Below are positions 1-9,045 of a stretch of DNA of 64,000 nucleotides, piece by piece. Location: the NCBI GenBank assembly GCA_965199845.1, contig CBDATZ010000054.1, positions 558,001 through 622,000 on the forward strand. The letters run 5' to 3'. The notes below the pieces were generated by a model. It did no database searches. It saw only the letters and a program-made list of their open reading frames with translations, and was not told where the DNA came from. Every line of letters begins with the position of its first letter. The first letter of the stretch is position 1. The stretch is from Ilyomonas sp965199845. Lineage in GTDB: Bacteria; Bacteroidota; Bacteroidia; Chitinophagales; Chitinophagaceae. A program made the translations under genes and the position numbers.

Positions 1-930
1 CATCCAACACAAACATCAATTACACCGGAGAAAATTAAGTTTATTAAAGACAATTTTGATTTAGGCATCCTAAAGAAAGATGGATTTATTGACAGTATTA
101 CCGACTTTCCTCAAATAGAAAAAAAGTTGCTATCAAGGTTAGGATTAAAATCAATTTTTGAATATCGAAAGCCCGATATACATGTGGCATTTAGTTCAGG
201 CTCTCTAAAACTTAGAAATGAATTAACTCGGGCTTTTTGGATTGCATCAGCGAAGACTTGTTTTCTTGAGATAGATAATCCTTACGAATATGATAAACAG
301 GCGTTTCTTGATTATTTTCCTAGAATTAGATGGCAGTCGACAGATGTTAAGCATGGCATGAGAAACATCATTAAAGCCCTCTATAGGCTTGGCATAACAG
401 TTATTTATCAGCCGCGTCTGCATACACTTCAACTGCGTGGTGCAACATTTTCTGTCAATGACAAGCCATGTGTTGTTTTGACCAACTATGTAGGATTTTA
501 TAGCACGTTGTGGTTTGCCTTAATTCACGAATTACTACACGTAATTTTTGACTGGGAGGATATTAGAGTTAACAAGTATCATTTGAGCGATGATAGTATT
601 GAGGATTTAGCTGTAAAAGAAAAGGAATTTGAAACAGACAAGTTCGCTCGGCAATATTTATTTTCTATTGAAAAGACCAATGAGGTTCGACCTTATTTAA
701 ACGACAATAATTACGTTAAGCGATTTGCAACGGATAACCATGTTCACCCAAGCTTAATTTATACTTTCAATGCCTTTGATGTGGGAAGCCGCGACAGAAT
801 GGCTTGGCCTAGAGCTAGACGACAAGATGCTGACATAAAAGAATGCATTGAATCTATAGATATTCCTTGGCAGGAATCGTTACAATTTGAAAAGATAATG
901 AGTAATTTAAAATCACAGTTATACAACTAA
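1..930 (+). CDS. ImmA/IrrE-type metallo-endopeptidase, 5' end outside window
   Basis: The reading frame is open from the first base of the window, so this is the C-terminal part of a longer gene; a TTG at 127 is only an internal codon. The zinc-peptidase motif HELLH is encoded at 526-540 in a hydrophobic context (ALIHELLHVIFDW), typical of the ImmA/IrrE (COG2856) fold. In this family such domains usually follow an N-terminal XRE helix-turn-helix, and the proteins cleave or control repressors in phage, ICE and toxin-antitoxin systems. The upstream helix-turn-helix lies outside the window and is inferred. The next gene starts 3 bases after the stop, so the two are very probably one operon. The target is unknown. 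Confidence 0.8.
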   Translation, partial: HPTQTSITPEKIKFIKDNFDLGILKKDGFIDSITDFPQIEKKLLSRLGLKSIFEYRKPDIHVAFSSGSLKLRNELTRAFWIASAKTCFLEIDNPYEYDKQAFLDYFPRIRWQSTDVKHGMRNIIKALYRLGITVIYQPRLHTLQLRGATFSVNDKPCVVLTNYVGFYSTLWFALIHELLHVIFDWEDIRVNKYHLSDDSIEDLAVKEKEFETDKFARQYLFSIEKTNEVRPYLNDNNYVKRFATDNHVHPSLIYTFNAFDVGSRDRMAWPRARRQDADIKECIESIDIPWQESLQFEKIMSNLKSQLYN

Positions 931-933
931 GTT

Positions 934-1578
934 ATGAAGCAAGAAAACAATGTTAGCACTAAAGACAACTTGAAACAGTCGATTTCTGACCAGCAAATTC
1001 CGAAGCCGGAAACATCGTCAGTCCCTATACAAAATAAGCAATCGTTAGTGGATATGCTTACGCAGGGGGCAGAAAATTTTGCTCAAGAATCAACTAAGAA
1101 AAAGAGAGAAAGTGAGTATGAAAAAGTCAAGTTCATGCTTAATGGGAAAGAAATTTCTTTAAAGGAAATTAGAGAATTAGTCGCGAGTAAGGTAATGCCT
1201 TATTTCCCTATTTTTCCCAATGACATTCCATTTTATAAAGAGATTTATAGGTTAATGGGTTGGCATGATTTAGATCCAAATAAATTTACAAAACCGCGTT
1301 CTGTAGCGAACTTAACACTTGCCATTATTTACAAAAGATTTCCTGCTGATGTATTAGCTTCAATACATGTTTTGAATGGTTACCTTCCTAATTGCTGGGT
1401 TAGAGAGTATAAGAATTTTCAGTTTCTAAACGAAGAAGGACAGAGACAAGTCAAGGTCTTTAGAGATGAAGCTATAGAAGTCATGAAAACATGTGAAACA
1501 ATGCACGAGTTCAGAATAAAAATGAACACTCTGTATAAAGTTCCCTACTCTTACCAATTAAAGAATTTATTTGAATAA
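934..1578 (+). CDS. P63C-domain protein
   Basis: A 214-residue soluble protein. Residues 1-60 are polar and low in complexity. The block from about residue 88 to the end resembles the P63C domain: a PYFPIFPNDIPFYKEIYRL segment, then a GW, a tract of the NLTLAIIYKRFP type, and a terminal helix. P63C is a poorly understood domain of phage- and plasmid-related proteins. The longer N-terminal region found in many P63C proteins is missing here. It is translationally close to the ImmA/IrrE gene upstream (3-base gap) and converges on the small basic gene downstream. The domain call is from recognition by eye; the function is unknown. Confidence 0.7.
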   Translation: MKQENNVSTKDNLKQSISDQQIPKPETSSVPIQNKQSLVDMLTQGAENFAQESTKKKRESEYEKVKFMLNGKEISLKEIRELVASKVMPYFPIFPNDIPFYKEIYRLMGWHDLDPNKFTKPRSVANLTLAIIYKRFPADVLASIHVLNGYLPNCWVREYKNFQFLNEEGQRQVKVFRDEAIEVMKTCETMHEFRIKMNTLYKVPYSYQLKNLFE

Positions 1579-1582
1579 AAAG

Positions 1583-1819
1583 TTACTCTGTTTTTTTCCA
1601 TCTTTTTGCAGCCGCCTTTTTAGCAATTTCTGCACGTCTTTCGGGCGTCAATGACTTAGCCCGTGCCGCGCCACCCTTTAGCCCACCCAAACGCCCCAAT
1701 TGAACGGCAGCGGCATTTTTTGTACTATCCTCTTTCGGTGTTTCATTGTTTGATTCACCCGTAGCCAAGTCCACAATACTTTTTGCTATCTGATTTATAT
1801 CTTTATGCTTCTTTGCCAT
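1583..1819 (-). CDS. small basic KGG-type protein
   Basis: About 78 residues, starting at the ATG at 1819; a TTG three codons upstream is a weaker choice. The C-terminal half carries the recurring motif GGLKGGAARAKSLTPERR followed by EIAKKAAAKRW, rich in Lys, Arg and Ala, which is common in short proteins on mobile elements and is often loosely labelled histone-like. The N-terminal half is acidic and polar. It converges on the P63C gene with only 4 bases between stops. Nucleic-acid binding is a reasonable inference from the charge, but no function is established. Confidence 0.65.
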   Translation of the reverse strand: MAKKHKDINQIAKSIVDLATGESNNETPKEDSTKNAAAVQLGRLGGLKGGAARAKSLTPERRAEIAKKAAAKRWKKTE

Positions 1820-2104
1820 AGACTGCAAATGTACAAACTACTTTTGCCTTTACGGTCAAGCATCGAATTTCAAACTGTACCACTACCCTTTTTTTGAGAT
1901 ACATTGTACAAACATTCCCAAACAAGAGTAATATATCCAATGTTTTGTGTTCTCTTGGTTTTATAGAACGTTCTTCAGATTCCGCATAAAGCCGCCTGCT
2001 ATTTTGATTATGCACAGTCCGTTGTTAGTGGCAATTGCAGAGTGATGGCGATCTTAATTCTACATTCTCTGCCTTTCTCATTGTTAGGCGCTATATTAAT
2101 GTAT

Positions 2105-2124
2105 ACCTGTTGGCGGAGTTAATT
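2105..2124 (+). repeat. left inverted repeat of the IS982-family element
   Basis: Begins ACCTGTTGGCGG and ends GAGTTAATT; it matches the reverse complement of 3094-3113 except for one base (T against C at position 4). The 8 bases before it, TAATGTAT, are repeated directly after the right end. Confidence 0.92.
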
Positions 2125-2190
2125 TGAATAGTCAGCAACAATAAATGCTGTGCAGTTGTCTACATGAGTGACTAAACTTACGAATGCAAC

Positions 2191-3099
2191 ATGCACAACA
2201 TCAAAACAAATTTCGATAAAATTATTGTGGTGATAAAAGATATTTTAAGTGATGAAATAAATGAGAAGGGCAATTATTTACGGCGTGGCACCGTGCCAAA
2301 ATTTTCTGATATTGAAGTGATCGCATTAAGCCTTACAGCAGAATGTTTAAGCATTGACAGTGAGAATTATTTGTTTTCCAAATTGAACAAAGAATATGCG
2401 AACGAGTTTGAAAATTTGATTAGCCGCAGACAATATAATGACCGGAGAAAACTGTTGTTTGAAAAAACGGAAGATGTGCGAAACCTGCTATCAGAGCGGC
2501 TTAACAGACTATCAGATGTATTTGCAATTGATTCCATGCCACTTGAAATTTGTAAATTATCAAGAGAACAAAGAAATAAAATGGGTAAAGAATCCCTGTG
2601 CCACCGCCCGGACAAGGGCTACTGTGCATCACAGAAAAAATATTTCTACGGCTATAAATTGCACAGCGTTTGTTCAGCGGCAGGTGTTATACAATCATTG
2701 GATTTAACTAAGGCAAGTGTGCATGATGTACATTACTTGCATGACGTAAAAGAGTTGTTCAGCAATTGCATCCTAACGGGTGATAAAGGATATATTGGAA
2801 GAGAGCATCAGATAAATTTATTTGAGGCGGCAGGCATTCAGTTGGAAGTGCCTTTAAGAGCCAATCAAGGGGGACAAAAACCTGTCATGTGGATCTTGAA
2901 AAAAGTAAGGAAGCGAATAGAAACAGTTTTTTCTCAATTGTGTGACCAGTTTATGATACAGCGCAATTACGCCAAGTCCTTTACAGGCTTCAGGTCCAGG
3001 ATACTTGCTAAGGTGACGGCGCTCACCATTTTACAGTTCTTAAACAAATTTATTTACAATCAACCAGTAAGCAGAGTTAAACATGCGCTGGCTAATTAA
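2191..3099 (+). CDS. IS982-family transposase
   Basis: A 302-residue DDE transposase of normal length for IS982. The catalytic triad can be read as Asp114 (FAIDSMPLE), Asp198 (LTGDKGYIG) and Glu244 (RIETVFSQLCDQF). The family signature YCASQKKYFYGYKLH lies between the first two acids. The frame is intact and the stop codon TAA (3097-3099) lies inside the right inverted repeat, as is common in compact IS elements. Transcription is probably from the left end, about 70 bp upstream of the start. Confidence 0.95.
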   Translation: MHNIKTNFDKIIVVIKDILSDEINEKGNYLRRGTVPKFSDIEVIALSLTAECLSIDSENYLFSKLNKEYANEFENLISRRQYNDRRKLLFEKTEDVRNLLSERLNRLSDVFAIDSMPLEICKLSREQRNKMGKESLCHRPDKGYCASQKKYFYGYKLHSVCSAAGVIQSLDLTKASVHDVHYLHDVKELFSNCILTGDKGYIGREHQINLFEAAGIQLEVPLRANQGGQKPVMWILKKVRKRIETVFSQLCDQFMIQRNYAKSFTGFRSRILAKVTALTILQFLNKFIYNQPVSRVKHALAN

Positions 3100-3113
3100 C
3101 TCCGCCAACGGGT
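3094..3113 (-). repeat. right inverted repeat of the IS982-family element
   Basis: Partner of 2105-2124 (19 of 20 identical on the reverse complement). It contains the transposase stop codon and is followed at 3114-3121 by the second copy of the TAATGTAT target duplication. Confidence 0.92.
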
Positions 3114-3152
3114 TAATGTATATATCCGTACATGTTTGCTTTTTATCCTTTA

Positions 3153-4484
3153 TCACTTCACCCACGGACTCTCAAAACCCAACTTTTTCAATCCACTCTG
3201 AATCTCAGGGCAACTCATAAATAACTTCCAAATCAAACCGGTGCGATAATTTTCAATCATCACAATTTCAGGTCCCTGGTCTATCGCTAAATACGAATCG
3301 GCAACCCAGCTTTTACTCTCGTTAAACGCATCTTTAAAACCATATTCACCCCAGATTTTATCGCCCAGATCATTATAAAAATGCTTCAACGCTTTCATTG
3401 AATATTCCGGCGTGTAAGGCATAGCTGAAATGGCTGCTGTTGGTGCAATGGTTCCAAAATCGTTACTTGGCGAAAAGGCGTTATAACCATCATACGTATC
3501 GCAGGCAGTTAAGCCCCAGCAGTTTTCTCCATAACCGGCAAAATGATTGGGATTGGTTACGCAATGTTTATAGTTGATAAGCGTATGATTGTAATTCTGT
3601 TCCCAGTAATCGGCATATTGATCTTTTAAATTGTGCGGATCTAAACCTAAGAACGAATAATGTGTAAAAAAAAGCGGTCCGCCATAATCAAAACCCAGCG
3701 GCAGTTTTACGCCATAAAATTCTTTTCCGTTGTAAAAATGATTGCTTTGCGCCCAGCAGTTCGTGTACACTTTTTTATCAATCGAATAATCGGGCGAAGA
3801 AGCGGCAAGAATATATGTAATTAAGGTTTCGTTCCAGCCACGAAGCTCAAAATTCATTGCCCAGCCGTTGTTAGGGCTCCAATGCCAATACAGCAAATCA
3901 AGCCCGCCGCGTGTGTGCCAGTTCCATTCAACCTCGTTCCAAAGCCAGGTAATTCGGTTCCGCAATTCCTGTTCTTGCGGATTATCGCCGGTAAAATATT
4001 GTCTTGCGCAAAGCAATCCTTCAAATAAAAAAGAGGTTTCTACCAAATCGCCGCCATCATCTTTTCTGCCAAACGGAATGGTTTTGCCGGTTGCGCCATC
4101 CAGCCAATGCGGAAATACGCCATGATACGAATTTGCCTTGGAAAGAAATTTTACAGTTTTCAGTAAGTGATTTACAGCCGTATCGCGACTTATCCATTTC
4201 CTGTCGGTAGCAACAACAATTGACATAATACCAAACCCGCTGCCGCCGGTTGTTACCACTTCATTGCCATAATCGTAAGCTACGTTGCTGCGTTCGCGCG
4301 CTAAACCGCTAACGGGGTGAGCAAAATCCCAAAAATACCGGAACGTCTGTTTTTGTACCAAATCTAACAAAGCCGAATCGGAAAGATTTTTCGGGCGATT
4401 GGCAGCATTGAAAGGCTTTGATTTCGTTTGGGCGCCTGCAAAAAAACTTATTACAACGAACAGAAGAAGGAGTGCGTTTTTCAT
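3153..4484 (-). CDS. secreted glycoamylase-family (GH144-like) glucanase
   Basis: About 443 residues. I start it at the ATG at 4484 because that gives a clean signal peptide (MKNALLLLFVVISFFAGAQT); the longer frame adds a hydrophilic tail with no sense. The mature part matches the COG5368/PF10091 glycoamylase family: FRYFWDFAHPVSGLARERS near the N-terminus, GGSGFGIMSIVVATDR, and GGDLVETSFLFEGLLCARQYF, rich in aromatic and acidic residues of an alpha/alpha barrel. The Chitinophaga member of this family that founded GH144 is an endo-beta-1,2-glucanase, so degradation of beta-1,2-glucan in the periplasm is a fair but unproven inference. It is divergent from the small gene at 4554. Confidence 0.85.
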   Translation of the reverse strand: MKNALLLLFVVISFFAGAQTKSKPFNAANRPKNLSDSALLDLVQKQTFRYFWDFAHPVSGLARERSNVAYDYGNEVVTTGGSGFGIMSIVVATDRKWISRDTAVNHLLKTVKFLSKANSYHGVFPHWLDGATGKTIPFGRKDDGGDLVETSFLFEGLLCARQYFTGDNPQEQELRNRITWLWNEVEWNWHTRGGLDLLYWHWSPNNGWAMNFELRGWNETLITYILAASSPDYSIDKKVYTNCWAQSNHFYNGKEFYGVKLPLGFDYGGPLFFTHYSFLGLDPHNLKDQYADYWEQNYNHTLINYKHCVTNPNHFAGYGENCWGLTACDTYDGYNAFSPSNDFGTIAPTAAISAMPYTPEYSMKALKHFYNDLGDKIWGEYGFKDAFNESKSWVADSYLAIDQGPEIVMIENYRTGLIWKLFMSCPEIQSGLKKLGFESPWVK

Positions 4485-4553
4485 GGACAAATCATTTACA
4501 ACCGTTTTACAAATGTATGATTGAAAGATGAATCGTATTTTACCGTAGATTTT

Positions 4554-4871
4554 ATGACAATTTATATTAAAGAACAAAACTGGCTGGCAAGAATAGCTGC
4601 CCGAAAATTACAATCGCCGCGTGTTGCTATTGTAGTAAAGAAAACCATTTATCTATGGGGCGCAACGCGCGAAGAATTTTTGCAAACACCTTCCTGGGTC
4701 CGGCACGAAGTTGCGCATGTTTATCAATACAAAAAATACGGTTTGTTACGGTTCCTTTACTTATACTTATACCAAACTTCTGTAAACGGATATTACAACA
4801 ACAGGTTTGAGAAAGAAGCGAGAAACAGGGAAAACGAGACGGAACTATTACACAATATTACGTTCCGGTAA
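4554..4871 (+). CDS. small DUF4157-like protein with HEVAH motif
   Basis: 105 residues from the ATG at 4554. Contains HEVAHVYQYKKYG, an HExxH zinc-site motif followed by an aromatic stretch (LLRFLYLYLYQ) and NNRFEKEARNRENE, the arrangement seen in short Bacteroidota proteins related to DUF4157 putative metallopeptidases. No signal peptide is evident. Its 3' end overlaps the convergent birA gene by 24 bases, and its start lies 69 bp from the divergent glucanase start. The function is unknown; proteolysis is only suggested by the motif. Confidence 0.7.
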   Translation: MTIYIKEQNWLARIAARKLQSPRVAIVVKKTIYLWGATREEFLQTPSWVRHEVAHVYQYKKYGLLRFLYLYLYQTSVNGYYNNRFEKEARNRENETELLHNITFR

Positions 4872-5603
4872 TATCCATTCTATTTCGCCAAAAGTAAACT
4901 GAGGTTGCAAGCCGCCTTCTACTTCCAGCAAGCCGGCAGCATCTGCACCTTTTACAATACCGTTGAAAACAATATTTTCTTTCTTCAGCTTAACTTGTTG
5001 GTTTCGTTTGTACAAAACCTCGTTGTAATCTTTCAAAACACTTTCTTTATCTGTTTGCAACTGCTTGTAACGTTGCTGTAAACAATTGCATAGTTCTTTG
5101 GCTAATTGCACAGCATTAAATGTTCTTCCGGTTATTTGTTTTAGAGAAACTGGGTTTGGCAGCGCGGGATTAAAAATGGTTTGGTTAATATTCATTCCAA
5201 TTCCAACAACGCTCCACTGCCATTTACTGCCACGAACGCTGTTTTCAATTAAAATGCCTGCTGCCTTTCTGTCACGCCAATAAATATCATTTGGCCACTT
5301 GATAAAAACATTTTCATCTGCGTAAGTTTTAAATAAATCGAAAGCCGCTAAAGCTACTGCGGCCGTCAGGTAAAAGCTTTGCGAAAAAACCAGGTTTTCA
5401 GGTTCTACTAATACCGACATCATAATGTTTTCGCCGGGGCTGGCATTCCAGCTTTTTCCACGGCTTCCTTTGCCCGCTGTTTGATAATTCGCAAACCAGG
5501 TTTCGCCATGTTTGGCAGCACCGTTTTGTGCCTTTGCCATGGCATAGTTGTTGGTGCTGTCCACGTCTGCAAGTTCTGTGAAAGGTTTACCAATAGTTTG
5601 CAT
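4848..5603 (-). CDS. birA: biotin--[acetyl-CoA-carboxylase] ligase
   Basis: 251 residues, the short BirA form without an N-terminal DNA-binding domain. It begins with the family pattern DSTNNYAMA, then has AGKGSRGKSWNASPG, the biotinyl-AMP binding loop (GRGRxGRxW in most members), and KWPNDIYWRDRKAAGILIE with the catalytic-region lysine. The C-terminal SH3-like domain follows (ENIVFNGIVKGADAAG). It activates biotin with ATP and attaches it to biotin carboxyl carrier protein. It lacks a helix-turn-helix, so it should not be a repressor. Divergent from rsfS. Confidence 0.93.
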   Translation of the reverse strand: MQTIGKPFTELADVDSTNNYAMAKAQNGAAKHGETWFANYQTAGKGSRGKSWNASPGENIMMSVLVEPENLVFSQSFYLTAAVALAAFDLFKTYADENVFIKWPNDIYWRDRKAAGILIENSVRGSKWQWSVVGIGMNINQTIFNPALPNPVSLKQITGRTFNAVQLAKELCNCLQQRYKQLQTDKESVLKDYNEVLYKRNQQVKLKKENIVFNGIVKGADAAGLLEVEGGLQPQFTFGEIEWILPERNIV

Positions 5604-5777
5604 AAATAGTATTCAGGTAAATTAATTACATACATTTGCTAAGATAGGTTATCAGCGCTAAGCTTACTGTTGCTCAGGAGATTCCTGGTTCGTTTTGATA
5701 AAGTTTAGACACAGGCAGATCAACAATGGGTTAATCTGGTAAAAACGAAAGCAACTGAATTGTATGTCTTATGTTAG

Positions 5778-6236
5778 ATGGCTAACCTAAGAAAAATAAA
5801 TCATAACATATTTAAACCTCATAGTTTATTGGCACCACTATCCGTTTTAGCTACACGCACCACTCAAAGAACAGGAAAGCTTACCACAAATTCAAGACTT
5901 TTTAAGACTATTATTAAAGCAATTCAGGATAAAAAAGGAGAGAATATCATTTCTCTCGATTTACGCAAGATACCTGAAGCGGTTTCCGATTTTTTTATCA
6001 TTTGCCAGGCAACCAGCACAACGCAGGTTAGAGCGATTGCCGATTCTGTGCAGGACCAGGTAAAAATTGAATGTAGCGAAAATCCTTATAAGTTCGAAGG
6101 TTTTCAGGCAATGCAATGGGTTTTGATTGATTATGTAAATATTGTAGTGCATGTTATGCAACCTGATACACGTAATTTTTATAGGCTTGAAGATATGTGG
6201 AGCGATGCGGTGGTAAAAGGATATAGCGAAGAATAG
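5778..6236 (+). CDS. rsfS: ribosome silencing factor RsfS
   Basis: 152 residues with the RsfS/Iojap domain from about residue 40: IIKAIQDKKGENIISLDLRK, then DFFIICQATSTTQVRAIADS and the terminal NFYRLEDMWSDA. RsfS binds ribosomal protein uL14 and blocks subunit joining in slow growth. The N-terminal 35-40 residues exceed the usual length of about 120, so translation may begin at an internal codon. It is followed by ftsH after 39 bp, an order that is conserved in Bacteroidota. Confidence 0.92.
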   Translation: MANLRKINHNIFKPHSLLAPLSVLATRTTQRTGKLTTNSRLFKTIIKAIQDKKGENIISLDLRKIPEAVSDFFIICQATSTTQVRAIADSVQDQVKIECSENPYKFEGFQAMQWVLIDYVNIVVHVMQPDTRNFYRLEDMWSDAVVKGYSEE

Positions 6237-6275
6237 TTTTATACATTTATTCAAAAATTTTCGGAATTAATTTAT

Positions 6276-8351
6276 ATGGCACAAGAAGAGAAGAAAAAAG
6301 GTCCTACCATTTTCGATAAAAACGGCAGCAGCAATGGCGAAGACCGTAACAATATGAAGAAAGGACCTAAGTTAAGTATATATTGGATTTATGCAATTAT
6401 AGCAGCCATTATACTTGGATATGGATATTTAAAACAAACAGCGCCCGACCTTACACCAACAACCGTTCAAGAGTTTCAGCAGAACATGCTGGCGCAAGGT
6501 GATGTGCAACAGATTTCCCTTATACGAAATAAAGATGTTGTTCGTGTTTTTATAAAGAAAGACAGTCTTACCAAACCCTTCTATATCTCGAAATTTAATC
6601 ATCAGGTTGATGCTTCCAAAGCATCGAATCCGTTGTTTGAATTTAAAGTAACCGATTGGGAAAGCTTCAATACATCAATGGCTGATTTTTATAAAAATTA
6701 CCCGAACGTATCTCAGATATCGCAACCGGTTGACGACGAAATTCAATGGTTTGGGCCGATAGCTAACATCTTGTTTACTTTCCTTTTGATGGCTGGCTTG
6801 TGGGTTCTGCTGATGCGTAAAGTAGGTGGCGGCGGTCCGGGCGGCGGTGGTCCCGGCGGTATTTTTAATATTGGCAAATCAAAAGCGCAGTTGTTTGAAA
6901 AAGGCACCAAAGTAAATATCACATTTACAGATGTTGCCGGTTTAGATGAAGCAAAAGTGGAAGTGATGGAAATCGTTGATTTCCTGAAAAATCCAAAAAA
7001 ATATACGGCTCTTGGTGGCAAAATTCCAAAAGGAGCGTTGCTGGTCGGTCCTCCGGGTACAGGTAAAACCTTACTTGCAAAAGCGATGGCCGGCGAAGCG
7101 CAGGTTCCTTTCTTTAGCATGAGCGGTTCCGATTTCGTAGAACTGTTTGTGGGCGTTGGTGCAAGCCGCGTAAGAGATTTGTTTAAACAAGCCCGTGAGA
7201 AATCGCCTTGTATAATCTTTATAGATGAAATTGACGCGATTGGTCGTGCGCGCGGCAGAAATGCTATGATGAGCAATGACGAGCGTGAAAATACATTGAA
7301 CCAGTTACTGGTTGAAATGGATGGTTTTAGTGGCGAAAGCGGAATCATCATATTAGCTGCCACAAACAGACCCGATGTATTGGACACCGCTTTATTGCGC
7401 CCGGGTCGTTTCGACAGACAAATCTCAATTGATCGTCCGGATGTAAAAGGTCGCGAGCAAATCTTTAAAGTGCATTTGAAACCCATTAAAGTTTCTCAAA
7501 CGCTTGATGTCAACAAACTGGCAGAACAAACACCAGGCTTTGCCGGTGCCGATATTGCCAACGTTTGTAACGAAGCTGCGCTGATTGCTGCCCGTAAAGG
7601 GAAAACTGCCGTAGATATGAGCGACTTTCAGGATGCCATTGATCGTGTAATCGGTGGTCTGGAAAAGAAAAATAAAATCATTTCTCCGGAAGAAAAAGAA
7701 ATCATTGCTTATCACGAAGCCGGACACGCTATTTGCGGCTGGTATCTGGAACATGCGTATCCATTATTAAAAGTAACTATCGTTCCGCGCGGTACGGCAG
7801 CATTAGGATATGCGCAATACACGCCAAAAGAGCAATATTTATATAATACCGACCAGTTGAATGACCAGATTTGTATGACGCTTGGCGGACGTGCAGCCGA
7901 AGAAATTTTCTTTGGTAAAATATCTACCGGTGCCAGCAACGATTTGCAGCAAATTACCAAAACCGCGTATTCTATGATTACGGTATATGGTATGAACGAA
8001 AAGCTGGGTAATATCAGTTATTACGATCCGCAGGCTGAAAATACCTTTACCAAACCGTTCAGCGAAGAAACCGGCAAAATGATTGACGAAGAAGTAAGAA
8101 AAATGATAGATATTTCTTACGAACGAACAAAAGCATTACTGGTAGATAAAAGAGAACAGGTAGAAAAGTTGGCCAAAGAACTTCTTACTAAAGAAGTCCT
8201 TTTTAAAAGTGATGTAGAAGAACTGATTGGCAAACGTCCGTACGAAGAAAAGAAATTGTTGGATGTTGATGATTCCGGTCACGAAAAAGGAACTATTGAC
8301 GAAGGCGTTCCTCCTTACGACAGCAGTTTGCGAACTCCAAACCTTGCATAA
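6276..8351 (+). CDS. ftsH: ATP-dependent zinc metalloprotease FtsH
   Basis: 691 residues. Two membrane segments (about 35-53 and 161-180) bracket a periplasmic domain. A Gly-rich linker follows, then the AAA+ module: Walker A GPPGTGKT at 258-265, Walker B IIFIDEID at 313-320, and the second region of homology around 364-381 (NRPDVLDTALLRPGRFDR). The peptidase site is HEAGH at 480-484 with a third zinc ligand at Asp556 in STGASNDLQQ. It forms membrane hexamers that extract and degrade misfolded membrane proteins and short-lived regulators. The LUD gene starts 2 bases after its stop. Confidence 0.97.
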   Translation: MAQEEKKKGPTIFDKNGSSNGEDRNNMKKGPKLSIYWIYAIIAAIILGYGYLKQTAPDLTPTTVQEFQQNMLAQGDVQQISLIRNKDVVRVFIKKDSLTKPFYISKFNHQVDASKASNPLFEFKVTDWESFNTSMADFYKNYPNVSQISQPVDDEIQWFGPIANILFTFLLMAGLWVLLMRKVGGGGPGGGGPGGIFNIGKSKAQLFEKGTKVNITFTDVAGLDEAKVEVMEIVDFLKNPKKYTALGGKIPKGALLVGPPGTGKTLLAKAMAGEAQVPFFSMSGSDFVELFVGVGASRVRDLFKQAREKSPCIIFIDEIDAIGRARGRNAMMSNDERENTLNQLLVEMDGFSGESGIIILAATNRPDVLDTALLRPGRFDRQISIDRPDVKGREQIFKVHLKPIKVSQTLDVNKLAEQTPGFAGADIANVCNEAALIAARKGKTAVDMSDFQDAIDRVIGGLEKKNKIISPEEKEIIAYHEAGHAICGWYLEHAYPLLKVTIVPRGTAALGYAQYTPKEQYLYNTDQLNDQICMTLGGRAAEEIFFGKISTGASNDLQQITKTAYSMITVYGMNEKLGNISYYDPQAENTFTKPFSEETGKMIDEEVRKMIDISYERTKALLVDKREQVEKLAKELLTKEVLFKSDVEELIGKRPYEEKKLLDVDDSGHEKGTIDEGVPPYDSSLRTPNLA

Positions 8352-8353
8352 TT

Positions 8354-8980
8354 ATGGCAACAGCAAGAGAAAACATTTTACATAAAATACGGCAGGCACT
8401 GACTCAATCAGTGCCTGTTCCGTTTCCAAAAAGCGAAGGCACAAAAGATATTTTTAAACCACTCCGGCAAGATATTGAAATTGAGTTTGCCGAAAATTTT
8501 ACGAAGCTGCAGGGGCGTTTTGCTTTTTGTGGCGACAACCAGGATCTGGTTCTGCAATTACAGGATTTGCTCCGGATTCGTAACTGGAAAAATATTTATT
8601 GCCGCGAAGATGTTTTAAAAGATACGCTTGTTCAAAATCAATTTAACCAAACTTATACTGATGATCTCGCCAATTGCGATGCTTCCATCACTACCTGCGA
8701 GCAACTCATTGCGCGTACCGGAAGCATCGTTATGAGTGCGGCACAGCAAAGCGGCAGAACAGTAAGCGTATATGCGCCTGTACACATTTGTATTGCTTAT
8801 ACCAGCCAGTTGGTTTACGATATTAAAGATGCTTTACAAAACGTGCAGCAGAAATATCCGAAGCTACCTTCGATAATTACATTAGCCACCGGTCCCAGCC
8901 GCACTGCCGATATTGAGAAAACGCTGGTTGTTGGCGTGCACGGACCAAAAGAAGTCTTTTGCTTTTTAGTGCAGGATTAA
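8354..8980 (+). CDS. LUD-domain (LutC/YkgG-like) protein
   Basis: 208 residues of the LUD (DUF162) family. Features seen: ARTGSIVMSAAQQSGRTVSVYAPVHICIA in the middle and the C-terminal TLATGPSRTADIEKTLVVGVHGPKE, the most conserved part of LutC-like proteins. In lutABC operons such proteins help oxidise lactate, but this one stands alone behind ftsH, with no lutA or lutB nearby, so the lactate role cannot be assumed. The 2-base spacing to ftsH implies translational coupling in one operon. Confidence 0.88.
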   Translation: MATARENILHKIRQALTQSVPVPFPKSEGTKDIFKPLRQDIEIEFAENFTKLQGRFAFCGDNQDLVLQLQDLLRIRNWKNIYCREDVLKDTLVQNQFNQTYTDDLANCDASITTCEQLIARTGSIVMSAAQQSGRTVSVYAPVHICIAYTSQLVYDIKDALQNVQQKYPKLPSIITLATGPSRTADIEKTLVVGVHGPKEVFCFLVQD

Positions 8981-9045
8981 TACTCACTATTTTCCAATTT
9001 GTTGATAATATCACTCGCTGCTTGTATTTATATTACGCACTTGTA

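Larger units (their letters stand above)
2105..3113 (+). mobile_element. complete IS982-family insertion sequence
   Basis: A 1009-bp element holding one transposase gene. Its ends are 20-bp inverted repeats that match at 19 of 20 positions (2105-2124 and 3094-3113). It is flanked by the perfect 8-bp direct repeat TAATGTAT at 2097-2104 and 3114-3121, the target duplication expected for this family. Intact ends, an intact ORF and an unmutated duplication point to a recent, probably still active insertion. It sits between the accessory genes on the left and the GH144-like gene on the right and interrupts no visible ORF. Confidence 0.93.

Noticed and set aside
6743..7486. 247-residue antisense ORF inside ftsH
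   Set aside because: It lies opposite a clearly coding, conserved protein, and its Pro/Ser-rich sequence is the mirror of the FtsH codons.
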